Source: Methyloligella halotolerans
GTDB lineage: Bacteria > Pseudomonadota > Alphaproteobacteria > Rhizobiales > Methyloligellaceae
Length of the DNA stretch: 64,000 bases
NCBI RefSeq assembly: GCF_001708935.1
Contig: NZ_MASI01000004.1
Location: 1 to 64,000, forward strand
Direction: 5' to 3'
The notes beneath the pieces are model-generated. The model saw only the letters and a program-made list of their open reading frames with translations, did no database searches and was not told where the DNA came from. The stretch's first letter is position 1; each line of letters starts with the position of its first letter. A program made the translations under genes and the position numbers. Shown here in pieces: positions 17,553-25,854 of this stretch.

Positions 17553-18722
17553 ATGCAAGCCGCCGAGACCATAGTTCCGAAACCCGCAGACGACGGCAAG
17601 ACCGCCCTGTCGCGCGCCGGCGTGCTGCCTGCCCAGGCGTTGCGTGCGCTCATCAAGCAGGGCGAGATCGCGTCTGACGGCGAGGACATCACTGAAGCCC
17701 AGATCCAGCCGGCGAGCCTCGATCTCCGCCTCGGCAGGACGGCCTATCGCATCCGCGCCAGCTTCCTGCCTGGGGCCAAGGCGACCGTGCGGGAAAAGCT
17801 CGACCAGTTCGCTTTCCATGAGATCGACCTGACCAACGGCGCGGTGCTGGAGACCGGCTGCGTCTATCTCGTGCCGCTCCAGGAAACGCTGGATCTGCGG
17901 GCGACCATCGCCGCCTTCGCCAATCCGAAAAGCTCCACCGGCCGCCTCGATGTCTTCACCCGGCTGATCGGCGACCGTCAGGTCAGCTTCGACGCGATCG
18001 AGGAGGGCTATTCCGGCCCGCTTTACGCGGAGATCTGCCCGCGCAGCTTCTCCATCAAGGTGCGCACCGGCTCGCGGTTGAACCAGATCCGCTTCCGCCG
18101 CCGGGGCAGCCAGCCGTTCCAGGCCGACGAGCGCCCGGGCCGGGTCGGCGACCGCGCGCTCAAAGAGCTGCACACCGATCTCGGCCTCGTCGAAGGCGAA
18201 GCCGCCATCCGCGAGGGGCTGAACCTCTCCATCAATCTGGCCCCGGCTTCAGGCGCCAAGCTCATCGGCTATCGCGCCCGCCGCTATGCCGGCGTGGTCG
18301 ATATGGACCGCATCGGCGAGTACGCTGTAAGCCAGTTTTGGGAGACCGTGGAGCCGGACAAGGATCGGCGCCTCGTTCTCGATCCGCACGAGTTCTATAT
18401 CCTGGCGTCCAAAGAGAGCGTTGCGGTGCCGCCGGGCTACGTCGCGGAGATGGCGCCCTTCGACCCGCTGATCGGCGAATACCGCGTGCACTACGCCGGG
18501 TTCTTCGATCCCGGCTTCGGCTATTCCGAAGGCGGCAGCCCCGGCGCCAAGGCCGTGCTCGAGGTTCGCAGCCTCGACATTCCCTTCATTCTGGATGACG
18601 GCCAGATCGTCGGCCGACTGGTCTACGACCGGCTGACCGAGCAGCCCGATACCCTCTACGGCCAGGGCATCGGCTCCAACTACCAGGGCCAGGGTCTGAA
18701 GCTCTCCAAGCACTTTAAGTAG
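17553..18722 (+). CDS. dcd: 2'-Deoxycytidine 5'-triphosphate deaminase, tandem-domain form
   Basis: Deaminates dCTP to dUTP for thymidylate synthesis. At 389 residues it is about twice the usual DCD length and appears to carry two dUTPase-like domains. The first (about 45-205) has QIQPASLDLRLGRTAYRIRA, GYSGPLYAEI with the candidate catalytic Glu, and NQIRF. The second (about 225-389) has LDPHEFYILASKESVAVPPG, the HYAGFFDPGFGY turn and AVLEVRS. This double form is found in Alphaproteobacteria. The ATG at 17553 is preferred over 17496, which overlaps the divergent gene's promoter. Whether both sites are active cannot be told from sequence. Confidence 0.9.
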   Translation: MQAAETIVPKPADDGKTALSRAGVLPAQALRALIKQGEIASDGEDITEAQIQPASLDLRLGRTAYRIRASFLPGAKATVREKLDQFAFHEIDLTNGAVLETGCVYLVPLQETLDLRATIAAFANPKSSTGRLDVFTRLIGDRQVSFDAIEEGYSGPLYAEICPRSFSIKVRTGSRLNQIRFRRRGSQPFQADERPGRVGDRALKELHTDLGLVEGEAAIREGLNLSINLAPASGAKLIGYRARRYAGVVDMDRIGEYAVSQFWETVEPDKDRRLVLDPHEFYILASKESVAVPPGYVAEMAPFDPLIGEYRVHYAGFFDPGFGYSEGGSPGAKAVLEVRSLDIPFILDDGQIVGRLVYDRLTEQPDTLYGQGIGSNYQGQGLKLSKHFK

Positions 18723-18750
18723 GCGGGCACGGGCGTCCCCCCAACTCCTT

Positions 18751-18828
18751 CGTCATTCCGGCGTAAGCCGGAATCCGGCGTCAAGCTCAACAGTCGCGGT
18801 TGGATGCCGGCTTTCGCCGGTATGACGG
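18751..18828. repeat. REP/BIME-like paired palindromes
   Basis: CGTCATTCCGGCGTAAGCCG at the left end and its near reverse complement (GCCGGCTTTCGCCGG, then TATGACGG) at the right end form an inverted pair, each arm being itself an imperfect palindrome. The same core recurs at 20293-20390 and 36937-36972. It lies in the 183-base gap between dcd and the symporter. Confidence 0.75.
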
Positions 18829-18905
18829 AGAACCAGCTCTGTTCCACCTCCCGCCGTTTCCTGCCATAACCGTTGACGGGCATAAGAACGGGCAGGGGGA
18901 GCCGC

Positions 18906-20267
18906 ATGCAATCCATTACATCCGCGCTGGAGTGGCTCCAGGTCATCGTCTGGGGCGTACCCATGCTGGTGCTGCTGCTGGGCGTCGGCCTCTACCTCAC
19001 CATCGGCCTGCGCTTCCGCACTATCACCAACATCCCGCGCGCCTTCGCCATGCTGTGGAAGGGACGCACGGCCGCGGGCGAGGGCGATATCACCCCCTTC
19101 AACGCCCTGATGACCTCGCTCGCCGCAACGATCGGGACCGGCAACATTGCTGGCGTGGCCACGGCAATCTTCCTCGGCGGCCCGGGCGCGGTTTTCTGGA
19201 TGTGGATGACCGCGCTGCTCGGCATGGCGACGAAATACGCCGAGGCCGTTCTGGCGGTGCGCTACCGCGAGAGGGATGTGCGCGGACAGTATGTCGGCGG
19301 CCCCATGTACTACATCCGCAACGGGCTGGGCGCAGGCTGGAGCTGGCTCGCCATCCTCTTCGCCATATTCGCAAGCGTTGCCGGCTTTGGAATTGGCAAC
19401 ACCGTCCAGGCCAACTCCGTCGCCGATGCCCTGGAAGCCTCCTTCGGCGTGCCCCACTGGATCACCGGCCTGGTGCTCGTGGGCCTGGTCGGCGCCGTCC
19501 TGATCGGCGGTATCCAGCGCATCGCAAAGGTCGCCGGCAGCCTGGTGCCCCTCATGGCCATCTCCTATATCGGCGCGGGCACCCTCGTTCTCATCATCAA
19601 CGTGGCGTCCCTTCCGGAAGCCTTCGCCATGATCTTCACCGAGGCCTTCTCTGCGACGGCCGCCACCGGAGGCTTCGCAGGCGCCACGGTTTGGGCGGCC
19701 ATCCAGTTCGGCGTTGCCCGGGGCGTCTTTTCCAACGAGGCGGGGCTCGGCTCCGCCCCGATCGCCCACGCCGCCGCCGAATGCAAAGGACCGGTCAGCC
19801 AGGGTATCGTCGCCATGCTGGGGACGTTCATCGACACCATCGTCGTGTGCTCCTTCACGGCTCTAGTCATCCTGTCTTCGGGCGCCTGGGATAGCGGAGA
19901 GACCGGGGCCGAGCTCACCGGCCGCGCCTTCGAGCTTGCGCTGCCCGGCTTCGGTAACACCATCACCGCGATGGCCCTCGCCGTCTTCGCCTTCACCACC
20001 ATGCTGGGCTGGAGCTATTACTGCGAGCGGTCGCTGCAATATCTGTTCGGCGTGAAGGCGATCCTTCCCTTCCGCGTGGTTTGGTGCGCCGCTCCGCTCG
20101 TTGGCGCGACCGTGAATCTCGGCATCATCTGGCTCCTGGCGGACGTGCTCAACGCCATGATGGCGATCCCGAACCTGATCGCGCTGGCGCTTCTCAGCCC
20201 CGTGGTCTTCAAGCTCAGCCGGGAGTTCTTCCGGACACGGGGAGCGTCGGAGGACAATCCATTTTGA
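18906..20267 (+). CDS. Sodium/alanine (AGCS family) symporter
   Basis: Inner-membrane Na+ or H+ coupled uptake of alanine or glycine. The 453-residue protein has about eleven membrane helices and the family signatures NALMTSLAATIGTGNIAGVA, GPMYYIRNG, ATGGFAGATVWAAIQFGVAR and VFSNEAGLGSAPIAHAAA. The ATG at 18906 follows GGGGGAG, and the upstream start at 18873 is rejected. It is flanked on both sides by REP-like palindromes. Exact substrate (Ala, Gly or another small amino acid) is not resolved by sequence. Confidence 0.93.
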   Translation: MQSITSALEWLQVIVWGVPMLVLLLGVGLYLTIGLRFRTITNIPRAFAMLWKGRTAAGEGDITPFNALMTSLAATIGTGNIAGVATAIFLGGPGAVFWMWMTALLGMATKYAEAVLAVRYRERDVRGQYVGGPMYYIRNGLGAGWSWLAILFAIFASVAGFGIGNTVQANSVADALEASFGVPHWITGLVLVGLVGAVLIGGIQRIAKVAGSLVPLMAISYIGAGTLVLIINVASLPEAFAMIFTEAFSATAATGGFAGATVWAAIQFGVARGVFSNEAGLGSAPIAHAAAECKGPVSQGIVAMLGTFIDTIVVCSFTALVILSSGAWDSGETGAELTGRAFELALPGFGNTITAMALAVFAFTTMLGWSYYCERSLQYLFGVKAILPFRVVWCAAPLVGATVNLGIIWLLADVLNAMMAIPNLIALALLSPVVFKLSREFFRTRGASEDNPF

Positions 20268-20292
20268 TGGTGGGTGCTGACCCGATGTGAAG

Positions 20293-20390
20293 CGTCATGC
20301 CGGCCTTGCGCCGGGCATCCATAACCCCTGTGATTGTTCTTTCAATTTGCGTGGGTGTCCATGGATCACCGGGACAAGCCCGGTGATGAC
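20293..20390. repeat. REP/BIME-like paired palindromes
   Basis: GTCATGCCGGCCTTGCGCCG (20294 on), continuing into GGCATCCATAACCCCTG, and the facing element ATGGATCACCGGGACAAGCC (20361 on) ending CGGTGATGAC form an inverted pair like that at 18751-18828. The left arm plus its TAACCCCTG tail reappears in reverse at 36937. It lies between the convergent symporter and radical SAM genes. Confidence 0.75.
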
Positions 20391-20399
20391 TCGGAGTAG

Positions 20400-21374
20400 T
20401 CAGCTGCAGCTCGCCCCGCCCAGCACGCAGAACTTCGCGCAATGGGGATGGCAGAGCTTCACCGCACCGGACTCGAACATCGCCCCATCGGCATCCGCCG
20501 CTTCCGCCAGCGTCGACCCCATCTCGAACGCACGGTCGTAAGGCAAGAGCGTGCAGGGCAGCACAGTCGGCTGAGTGGCGCCTTTGCGCTTCACGACCAT
20601 CCGGCTGGACGCGCACATGACCTCATCGGGGCTCTTGCCCAAAATCTCCCAGCAGCCGGTGGTGATCTCTGGCACCTCCGCCGTCTCGTCCATCTCCGGA
20701 AAGATGACGAGCTGTGCCGGATCCTGCGCATCGATCGGCCAGCCGCGTCCAGCGATCAGCGTGGCGAATCCGGCCCTGGTTTGGTCTTCCGTTTCGGCCC
20801 AGCGGCTCCGCGCCGCGATGGTGACGTCGAACCCTTCGGCCGAGAGCCAGTCCATGCCGGCGGCAGCCTTGTCGAAGCTCCCGTCCCCGCGCTCCAGATC
20901 GTGTAGGCGGGCCGTGAAATGATCGAGGCTTACCCGCAAGGTCAGCTTCGCGCCGTAACGTTCGCGAAGTCCGATAAGCCCCTTCCGGATCGGCAGCCGC
21001 ATCATGGGCTGCATGGCGTTGGTCAGCACCAGCGCGGAGAAGCCGCGAGCCAGCGCATCGTCGAGCATGGGCAGAAACGCCGGGTTCATGAAAGGCTCGC
21101 CGCCGGTGAATCCGATCTCGGAGGTGGGCAACGACAGCTTATCGATCTCATCGAGATAGGCCGCCACCTCTGCTGCGGTCAGGTAGACGAGCCGATCATT
21201 GGTGGGGCTCGATTCGATGTAGCAGTTCGCACATTCGATATTGCAGAGGCTGCCCGTGTTGATCCAGAGGGTCTGGAGCGCCCGCAGAGCCACGCGGGCA
21301 CGTTCGGATCCGTCGGCGGTCCGGTCTGGGTCTGCAAACTTCTCTTGGCTGCGGAATTCGGTCAGAGCGCTCAC
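20400..21374 (-). CDS. Radical SAM protein with C-terminal Cys cluster
   Basis: The 324-residue protein has the radical SAM cluster motif CNIECANC (CX3CX2C, about 44-51), the SAM-binding GFTGGEPFMNPAFLPMLDDA, and VSLDHFTARLHD later in the barrel. The C-terminal third carries further cysteines (one in EITTGCWEILG, one in DEVMCASS, one in VLPCTLLPYD, and the terminal cluster CHPHCAKFCVLGGASC), suggesting an auxiliary Fe-S site of SPASM or twitch type. The reaction is unknown, and no peptide or partner substrate gene lies alongside. It is convergent with the symporter and upstream of tRNA-Gly on the other strand. Confidence 0.85.
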   Translation of the reverse strand: MSALTEFRSQEKFADPDRTADGSERARVALRALQTLWINTGSLCNIECANCYIESSPTNDRLVYLTAAEVAAYLDEIDKLSLPTSEIGFTGGEPFMNPAFLPMLDDALARGFSALVLTNAMQPMMRLPIRKGLIGLRERYGAKLTLRVSLDHFTARLHDLERGDGSFDKAAAGMDWLSAEGFDVTIAARSRWAETEDQTRAGFATLIAGRGWPIDAQDPAQLVIFPEMDETAEVPEITTGCWEILGKSPDEVMCASSRMVVKRKGATQPTVLPCTLLPYDRAFEMGSTLAEAADADGAMFESGAVKLCHPHCAKFCVLGGASCS

Positions 21375-21451
21375 GGTGAGAACCTAGCGGCGCACCGAGG
21401 CACAGCAAATCACTTCCCGGTGATTTCGGGCCATGCTACGACCGTCTCGGC

Positions 21452-21526
21452 GCGGGTGTAGCTCAGTGGTAGAGCAGTAGCTTCCCAAGCTACGTGTCGT
21501 GGGTTCGATTCCCATCACCCGCTCCA
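21452..21526 (+). tRNA. tRNA-Gly (anticodon CCC)
   Basis: Full cloverleaf: acceptor GCGGGTG pairs with CACCCGC, the anticodon stem GTAGC/GCTAC closes the loop TTCCCAA with anticodon CCC, the T-loop is TTCGATT, and a CCA end is encoded at 21524-21526. It reads GGG glycine codons. Confidence 0.97.
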
Positions 21527-21621
21527 ACCTTTCCGGTCACACGTCATCACCTCTCTTGCGCCCGCGTTTGAACCGCGGCGGGCGCGCTCGCGTTTACGTT
21601 TAGCAACCGAGGGAGGACGGA

Positions 21622-21789
21622 ATGGAAGTTGTAGAGAATGCCGCGGGATGGATGTGGGTGATCGTGGGCGTCGGCGTGGTCTGCCTGGCGGCCTCGCTCG
21701 TCTATGGCCTCACCATGCAGCGGGGCGGGGAGACGCGCTCGGAGGCGGAGCGCCTCCGCACGGACCCAACCAAGGAAAGCTACGATTAG
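21622..21789 (+). CDS. Small single-helix membrane protein (55 residues)
   Basis: An ATG preceded by GGGAGGACGGA opens a 55-residue frame, MEVVENAAGWMWVIVGVGVV followed by CLAASLVYGLTMQRGG and a charged tail. One membrane helix spans about residues 10-31, with the basic and acidic tail probably cytoplasmic. No family is recognised. The strong ribosome site, typical codon use and exact placement between tRNA-Gly and the convergent glycosyltransferase (stop 10 bases before that gene's stop) support a real gene. Confidence 0.65.
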   Translation: MEVVENAAGWMWVIVGVGVVCLAASLVYGLTMQRGGETRSEAERLRTDPTKESYD

Positions 21790-21798
21790 CCGGAAAGT

Positions 21799-23793
21799 CT
21801 AAACCGGCGAGTGCGGCGCACGACCGTTGTTTCGAAGACCGCTGGGCGGCATGATCCGGGCCAGACCGTGCGGCGTCTTCTCCCAGGCAAACCGCTTGGT
21901 GACGAAATGCCAGAGGCCACGATAGGTGCCCCAGGAAACAAGCAGCCAGTAGGCCGGCATCAGCGCGATCTGCGGCAGCAATAGCCGATGGCGCCGCTTG
22001 CGCGCTGCGAAGGCGGCGAGGGCCAGAGCACCGCCATAGCCCCCCAGGAAGACGAAGGCCGCGAGCCCCCAGATCGGCCAGCCGAGCAATCCTGCCGGGG
22101 CTGCAAAGAGGGTGCTTCGCACGAAATCGTAGGCTGCCAAGGCGTAGAACCAGGGATGCACCAGGGCGGAAAGCACCGTGCCGCCGACCATCAGCTGAAA
22201 TCCGAGAAAGCCGCGCCAGCCCAGTTCGCGTAGCGTGCGGCGCGGATGGCGCATATGCACCAGATAGGTCTGGATGTACCCCTTCATCCAGCGCGTCCGC
22301 TGAGCAACCCAGAGCCGCAGATGGGGCGGTGCCTCCTCGTGGGTGGTCGAATCGATCACCCCGCAGGAGTAGCCGGCCCGCGCCAGCCGGATCCCGAGAT
22401 CGGCGTCTTCGGTGACGTTGTAGGCGTCCCAACCCGAAAGCCACTTCAGCGCCGAGATGCGGAAATGGTTCGAGGTGCCACCCAGCGGTATCGGCAGACC
22501 GAACGCGGACAGCGCCGGCAGCAGCCCGTCGAACAGGGCCGTGTATTCCAGGGTGAACTGCTTGGTGAGCCAGGATTGACCCGCATTGTAGAGGTTGAGC
22601 TTGGCTTGCACGCAGGCGAGGTTCGGCGGGCCGACCCGAAACCCATGCAACGCCTTGCGCAGCTGATCCGGCTCCGGCAGATCCTCCGCATCGTAGATCA
22701 CCACGTAGTCGCCGCGGGCGAGCGGCATGGCGAAATTGAGCGCCTTCGGCTTCGTGCGCGGCGCGAAGTCCGGCGCCACCACCAGTTCGAAATTGCCGGG
22801 CAGCCTGAGCGCCCGGACGGCGGCGAGAGTTTCGTGGTCCGTCTCCTCCAGGATCAGTTTGATATCGAGCTTGGCCGCCGGATAGTCGAGGCGCTTCAAC
22901 GCATCCGTTAGCCGGCCGACGACGGCCGCCTCCCGGAGGAGAGGAACGAGCAAGGTATAGACCGGCAAGGCGGCGTCCGGAATTCGGGGTACCGCACGGA
23001 TGGGCGCGCCGGCTTTCGTCGCGAAATGCCAGAGCGCCGCGATTCGCAAGCCTGCGATCGGCACGAACAGCGCCGCCGTCAGCAGGCTCAGCACCCGGAT
23101 CGTGTCCGTGAACGAGACCGCGAGGGATCCGGCGATCGCGATCGCGGCGGCGGTCAGTGTTCCTATGATCCATCGGGGCAGGGGAGATTTCGCACTTCGA
23201 TCCGGGTCGCGCCGGTGGAGCCCTTCCGCGGCGTGGCCTTTGAAAGCGGTCTCGAAATGCCGGCAGATCGCGGCCCGTACGGCCGGCTGAGGCGCCAGAG
23301 CGAGGAACCGTTTATCGATGCCTGCGAGTCCTCGTCTAAGGTCTGCGGGGTTTCTGTTGTCGCCTGCGAGTACGGCGCGGACCCGCGCACCGCGCTGCTT
23401 CAACAGGCCCGTCCGCAAGCAGTCGCGGGGCCGCAGGGCCGGGGCGGGCGGCACGAGCCGGTGGCGCTGCTCGGGCTCGACGAAACCGACCCCGCAGTGA
23501 CGCGCCAATGCCCGGGTATAATCTTCGGCATCGAGCCGTCCCGTCGAGATGAGGGCCTGATGGGGAGCGACGCCCCAGCGGGCACCGAGGGCGACGCCGA
23601 GCGCAAGGGTGGCGCGGTCGATCGTGCCGTGGAGGAGAAATTCGTAGTCTGTGAAAGGATCGGGGTGCGCATCCGGTGCCGGCCAGACTCGCGCGTCTCC
23701 GATCTGCTTGCCCCCCAGCACCAGCCCACCCCTACGCAAAATAACGCCAGGGACAGTATTCCCGGATGCCGAGCAAGCTGCAACGCAGAACAC
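21799..23793 (-). CDS. GT2 family processive-type glycosyltransferase with N-terminal accessory domain
   Basis: A 664-residue membrane glycosyltransferase resembling cellulose or beta-glycan synthases. The N-terminal ~170 residues look like a GspE/MshE N-terminal type domain (ALISTGRLDAEDYTRALARH). Two helices follow (about 215-265), then the GT-A catalytic domain with VVIYDAEDLPEPDQ (DxD-type), TEDADLGIRLARAGY and QRTRWMKGYIQT (QxxRW), then four to five C-terminal helices. These motifs imply transfer of UDP-sugars across or at the inner membrane. No polymer-export or BcsB-like partner is adjacent. The start is uncertain: the ATG at 23793 gives an odd Cys-containing leader, and a GTG about 80 bases later also has a purine-rich site. 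Confidence 0.88.
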   Translation of the reverse strand: MFCVAACSASGNTVPGVILRRGGLVLGGKQIGDARVWPAPDAHPDPFTDYEFLLHGTIDRATLALGVALGARWGVAPHQALISTGRLDAEDYTRALARHCGVGFVEPEQRHRLVPPAPALRPRDCLRTGLLKQRGARVRAVLAGDNRNPADLRRGLAGIDKRFLALAPQPAVRAAICRHFETAFKGHAAEGLHRRDPDRSAKSPLPRWIIGTLTAAAIAIAGSLAVSFTDTIRVLSLLTAALFVPIAGLRIAALWHFATKAGAPIRAVPRIPDAALPVYTLLVPLLREAAVVGRLTDALKRLDYPAAKLDIKLILEETDHETLAAVRALRLPGNFELVVAPDFAPRTKPKALNFAMPLARGDYVVIYDAEDLPEPDQLRKALHGFRVGPPNLACVQAKLNLYNAGQSWLTKQFTLEYTALFDGLLPALSAFGLPIPLGGTSNHFRISALKWLSGWDAYNVTEDADLGIRLARAGYSCGVIDSTTHEEAPPHLRLWVAQRTRWMKGYIQTYLVHMRHPRRTLRELGWRGFLGFQLMVGGTVLSALVHPWFYALAAYDFVRSTLFAAPAGLLGWPIWGLAAFVFLGGYGGALALAAFAARKRRHRLLLPQIALMPAYWLLVSWGTYRGLWHFVTKRFAWEKTPHGLARIMPPSGLRNNGRAPHSPV

Positions 23794-23826
23794 GCGAAAA
23801 GAGCAACTAATTCAGCACTTTAAAGC

Positions 23827-23846
23827 TGTATCGTATTTGTAATACA
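23827..23846. promoter_or_regulatory. Inverted repeat in the divergent glycosyltransferase / binding-protein promoter
   Basis: TGTATCGTATTTGTAATACA has 5-base inverted ends (TGTAT/ATACA) and a nested GTAT/ATAC pair. It is the only strongly AT-rich part of the 118-base gap between two divergent genes, so it may be a shared operator or promoter. The regulator is unknown. Confidence 0.4.
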
Positions 23847-23911
23847 ACCTAAAGATGTGAAATCTTGCTGCTGACAGGGTGATGCGACGCAAGTAGAACC
23901 GGAACAAGCAG

Positions 23912-24814
23912 ATGAAGCGGGGGATCGGAATGCGAGACGCTCAGAGAAGGGCCGGGTTTGCATCGGCTTGCATGACCGCGCTCTCGCTATCGCTCTTAGC
24001 CCTGCTGACTTGGGCTGCCGGTATCTATCCGGCGTCGGCCCAATCCCAGAATCCCCTCGTTCCCGATGTCTGGCAAGGCGATGTGGTGCCCCAGGCACCC
24101 AAGCTGGGAGATCGCGAGAAGCTCCGTTTCCTAACCGATAGCGACTATCCGCCGTTCCACTATTTCGATGAGGAAGGCGTTCTCACCGGCTTCAATGTCG
24201 ACCTTGCGCGGGCGATCTGCGAGGTGCTCGAAGTGGAGTGCGAAATCGAAGAGGTCGACTGGGACGACATGCTGGACCGCCTCGAGGCGGGCGAGGCGGA
24301 TGCCGCCATCGCCTCCATCCGCATCGACAAGGAGAATAGGCGCAAGGCCGATTTCACCCAGCGCTACTATGCGACGCCGGCCCGCTTCATCGGACGCAAG
24401 GACAGCGAGATCTCAGACCCGAAGCCGGAGACGCTGAAAGGCGTCAAGATCGCGGTCACGGAGGGTACCGGCCACGCGGCCTATCTGAAGCACTATTTCC
24501 CAGAGGCCGAGATATTGACCTTCAGCTCTGCCGAAGCGGCCAACGGCGCGGTCAAGGACGGCACCGCCGAGCTCGCATTCGGCGATGGCATCGGACTGAC
24601 CTTTTGGCTGAATGGCGTTACCAGCGACGGCTGCTGCGAATTCCGCGGCGGGCCATACGTGGACGCGACCTTCTTCGGCGAAGGCGTCGGCATCGCAGTG
24701 CCAAAGGGCGACCGCAAGATGCTGGAACTCCTCAACTACGCTCTCTACCGGGTCCATGCCGACGGGCGGTACGATGAGCTTTTGCTCCGTTATTTCCCCA
24801 TGAGTTTCTTTTAG
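23912..24814 (+). CDS. Periplasmic substrate-binding protein, amino-acid (family 3) type
   Basis: A 300-residue secreted protein with a signal peptide (hydrophobic stretch about 20-40, cleavage after PASA). The mature part is a two-lobe SBP_bac_3 domain: LRFLTDSDYPPFHYFDEEGV, LTGFNVDLARAICEVL, ADAAIASIRIDKENRRKADF and VTEGTGHAAYLKHYFP. Such proteins feed polar amino-acid ABC importers or act as sensory or orphan receptors. No permease or ATPase gene lies nearby, so it is an orphan whose ligand cannot be named. A second ATG at 23930 would still leave the signal peptide intact. Confidence 0.85.
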   Translation: MKRGIGMRDAQRRAGFASACMTALSLSLLALLTWAAGIYPASAQSQNPLVPDVWQGDVVPQAPKLGDREKLRFLTDSDYPPFHYFDEEGVLTGFNVDLARAICEVLEVECEIEEVDWDDMLDRLEAGEADAAIASIRIDKENRRKADFTQRYYATPARFIGRKDSEISDPKPETLKGVKIAVTEGTGHAAYLKHYFPEAEILTFSSAEAANGAVKDGTAELAFGDGIGLTFWLNGVTSDGCCEFRGGPYVDATFFGEGVGIAVPKGDRKMLELLNYALYRVHADGRYDELLLRYFPMSFF

Positions 24815-24847
24815 GCCGGAAGCCTCGGCCGATCCGTCAACCGCGGT

Positions 24848-24879
24848 AAAAAAAGGGCGCGGATCGTAGACCCGCGCCC
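24848..24879 (-). terminator. Intrinsic terminator after the HdeD-like gene
   Basis: On the minus strand GGGCGCGG (24879-24872) pairs with CCGCGCCC (24862-24855) and is followed by seven T residues (24854-24848). It is placed 30 bases after the stop at 24910 and faces the convergent binding-protein gene. Confidence 0.85.
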
Positions 24880-24909
24880 TCCATACTCGAATTCCGCTCC
24901 GTCGTTGGG

Positions 24910-25563
24910 CTAGCTCTTCTTGGCCGTGCTCCGACGTGCCGGCGCGCGCTTCGGGGCGGCCGGCTTGGCCGCCGGCGTCGTGCTGGTGCCCCGCACGACC
25001 TCGTCCCGCCGGTTATGCAGCTGGAAGGCCAACACCAAAAGCAGGATACCGAACACGATGGCGTAGGCCCCGAGCCACCACGTCAGCACGACAGCGCCGA
25101 TCAGCGGGACGACCGCCAGCGCGATACCGAAGATCACCGAGGCGAGACCGCCCAGGGCGAGCCACCAGCGGCCGTGCTCCAGGTTGAGGCTGAACGCGGC
25201 GGACAGCATCAGGAACCCGCTCAGAACCGCCCAGAAGGCGATCAGGAGCATGAAGACCAGCAGCGTGATGCCGGGCCACAGAAACGCGACCACGCCCGCC
25301 GCGATGCTGACGACGCCCTCGAGGATCAGCAGCCCCCAGCGTTCGCCGTGGCTCGCCTGACGAATGCCGGCGACGATGGCGAATACGCCGTCCACCAGCA
25401 TGTAGGCGGAGAACAACTGCACCAGCGTGAACAACGCGACGCCCGGCACAGCCAGGCAAATCAGGCCGAATGCGATACCGAAGACACCGCGCAGGCCAAC
25501 CGCCCACCAGCTTGCCGCCAGGGCGTCACTCAACGCGTCATAGCGCTCAGTTGTCGAAGTCAT
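24910..25563 (-). CDS. HdeD family (DUF308) membrane protein
   Basis: A 217-residue inner-membrane protein with six hydrophobic helices in three DUF308 pairs (GVFGIAFGLICLAVPGVALF, GVVSIAAGVVAFLWPGITLL, GLASVIFGIALAVVPLIGAV) and an Ala/Pro/Lys-rich cytoplasmic tail. E. coli HdeD contributes to acid resistance at high cell density, but the role of this homologue is unproven. The ATG at 25563 follows GAGGAGGATTTTG, a strong ribosome site, and the longer start at 25671 is rejected. It is followed by its own terminator. Confidence 0.88.
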   Translation of the reverse strand: MTSTTERYDALSDALAASWWAVGLRGVFGIAFGLICLAVPGVALFTLVQLFSAYMLVDGVFAIVAGIRQASHGERWGLLILEGVVSIAAGVVAFLWPGITLLVFMLLIAFWAVLSGFLMLSAAFSLNLEHGRWWLALGGLASVIFGIALAVVPLIGAVVLTWWLGAYAIVFGILLLVLAFQLHNRRDEVVRGTSTTPAAKPAAPKRAPARRSTAKKS

Positions 25564-25854
25564 CAAAATCCTCCTCGAGATGAGATCCCTGCGCTGCAGC
25601 GGTGGCCTCTTACGGCCGGCGCCGCCGAAGGGCGAGAAATGGCGCCGCACGATCCAATACCTGCGAATCACGGCAACGACGCAAAAACGCGACTGGCGTC
25701 ACCGAATACAAGAATCGGCGGCAGTCAACGCAAAGTCTCGCAAAAAAGCCATGAAGTTATTGCAACCGACCATGATCCGGGCGAGCAACCGGATCGAACA
25801 CATCTTGTAGAGTTCGCATCACGCTGGGGCCTGGGGGCAGAAGGCGAATGACCG

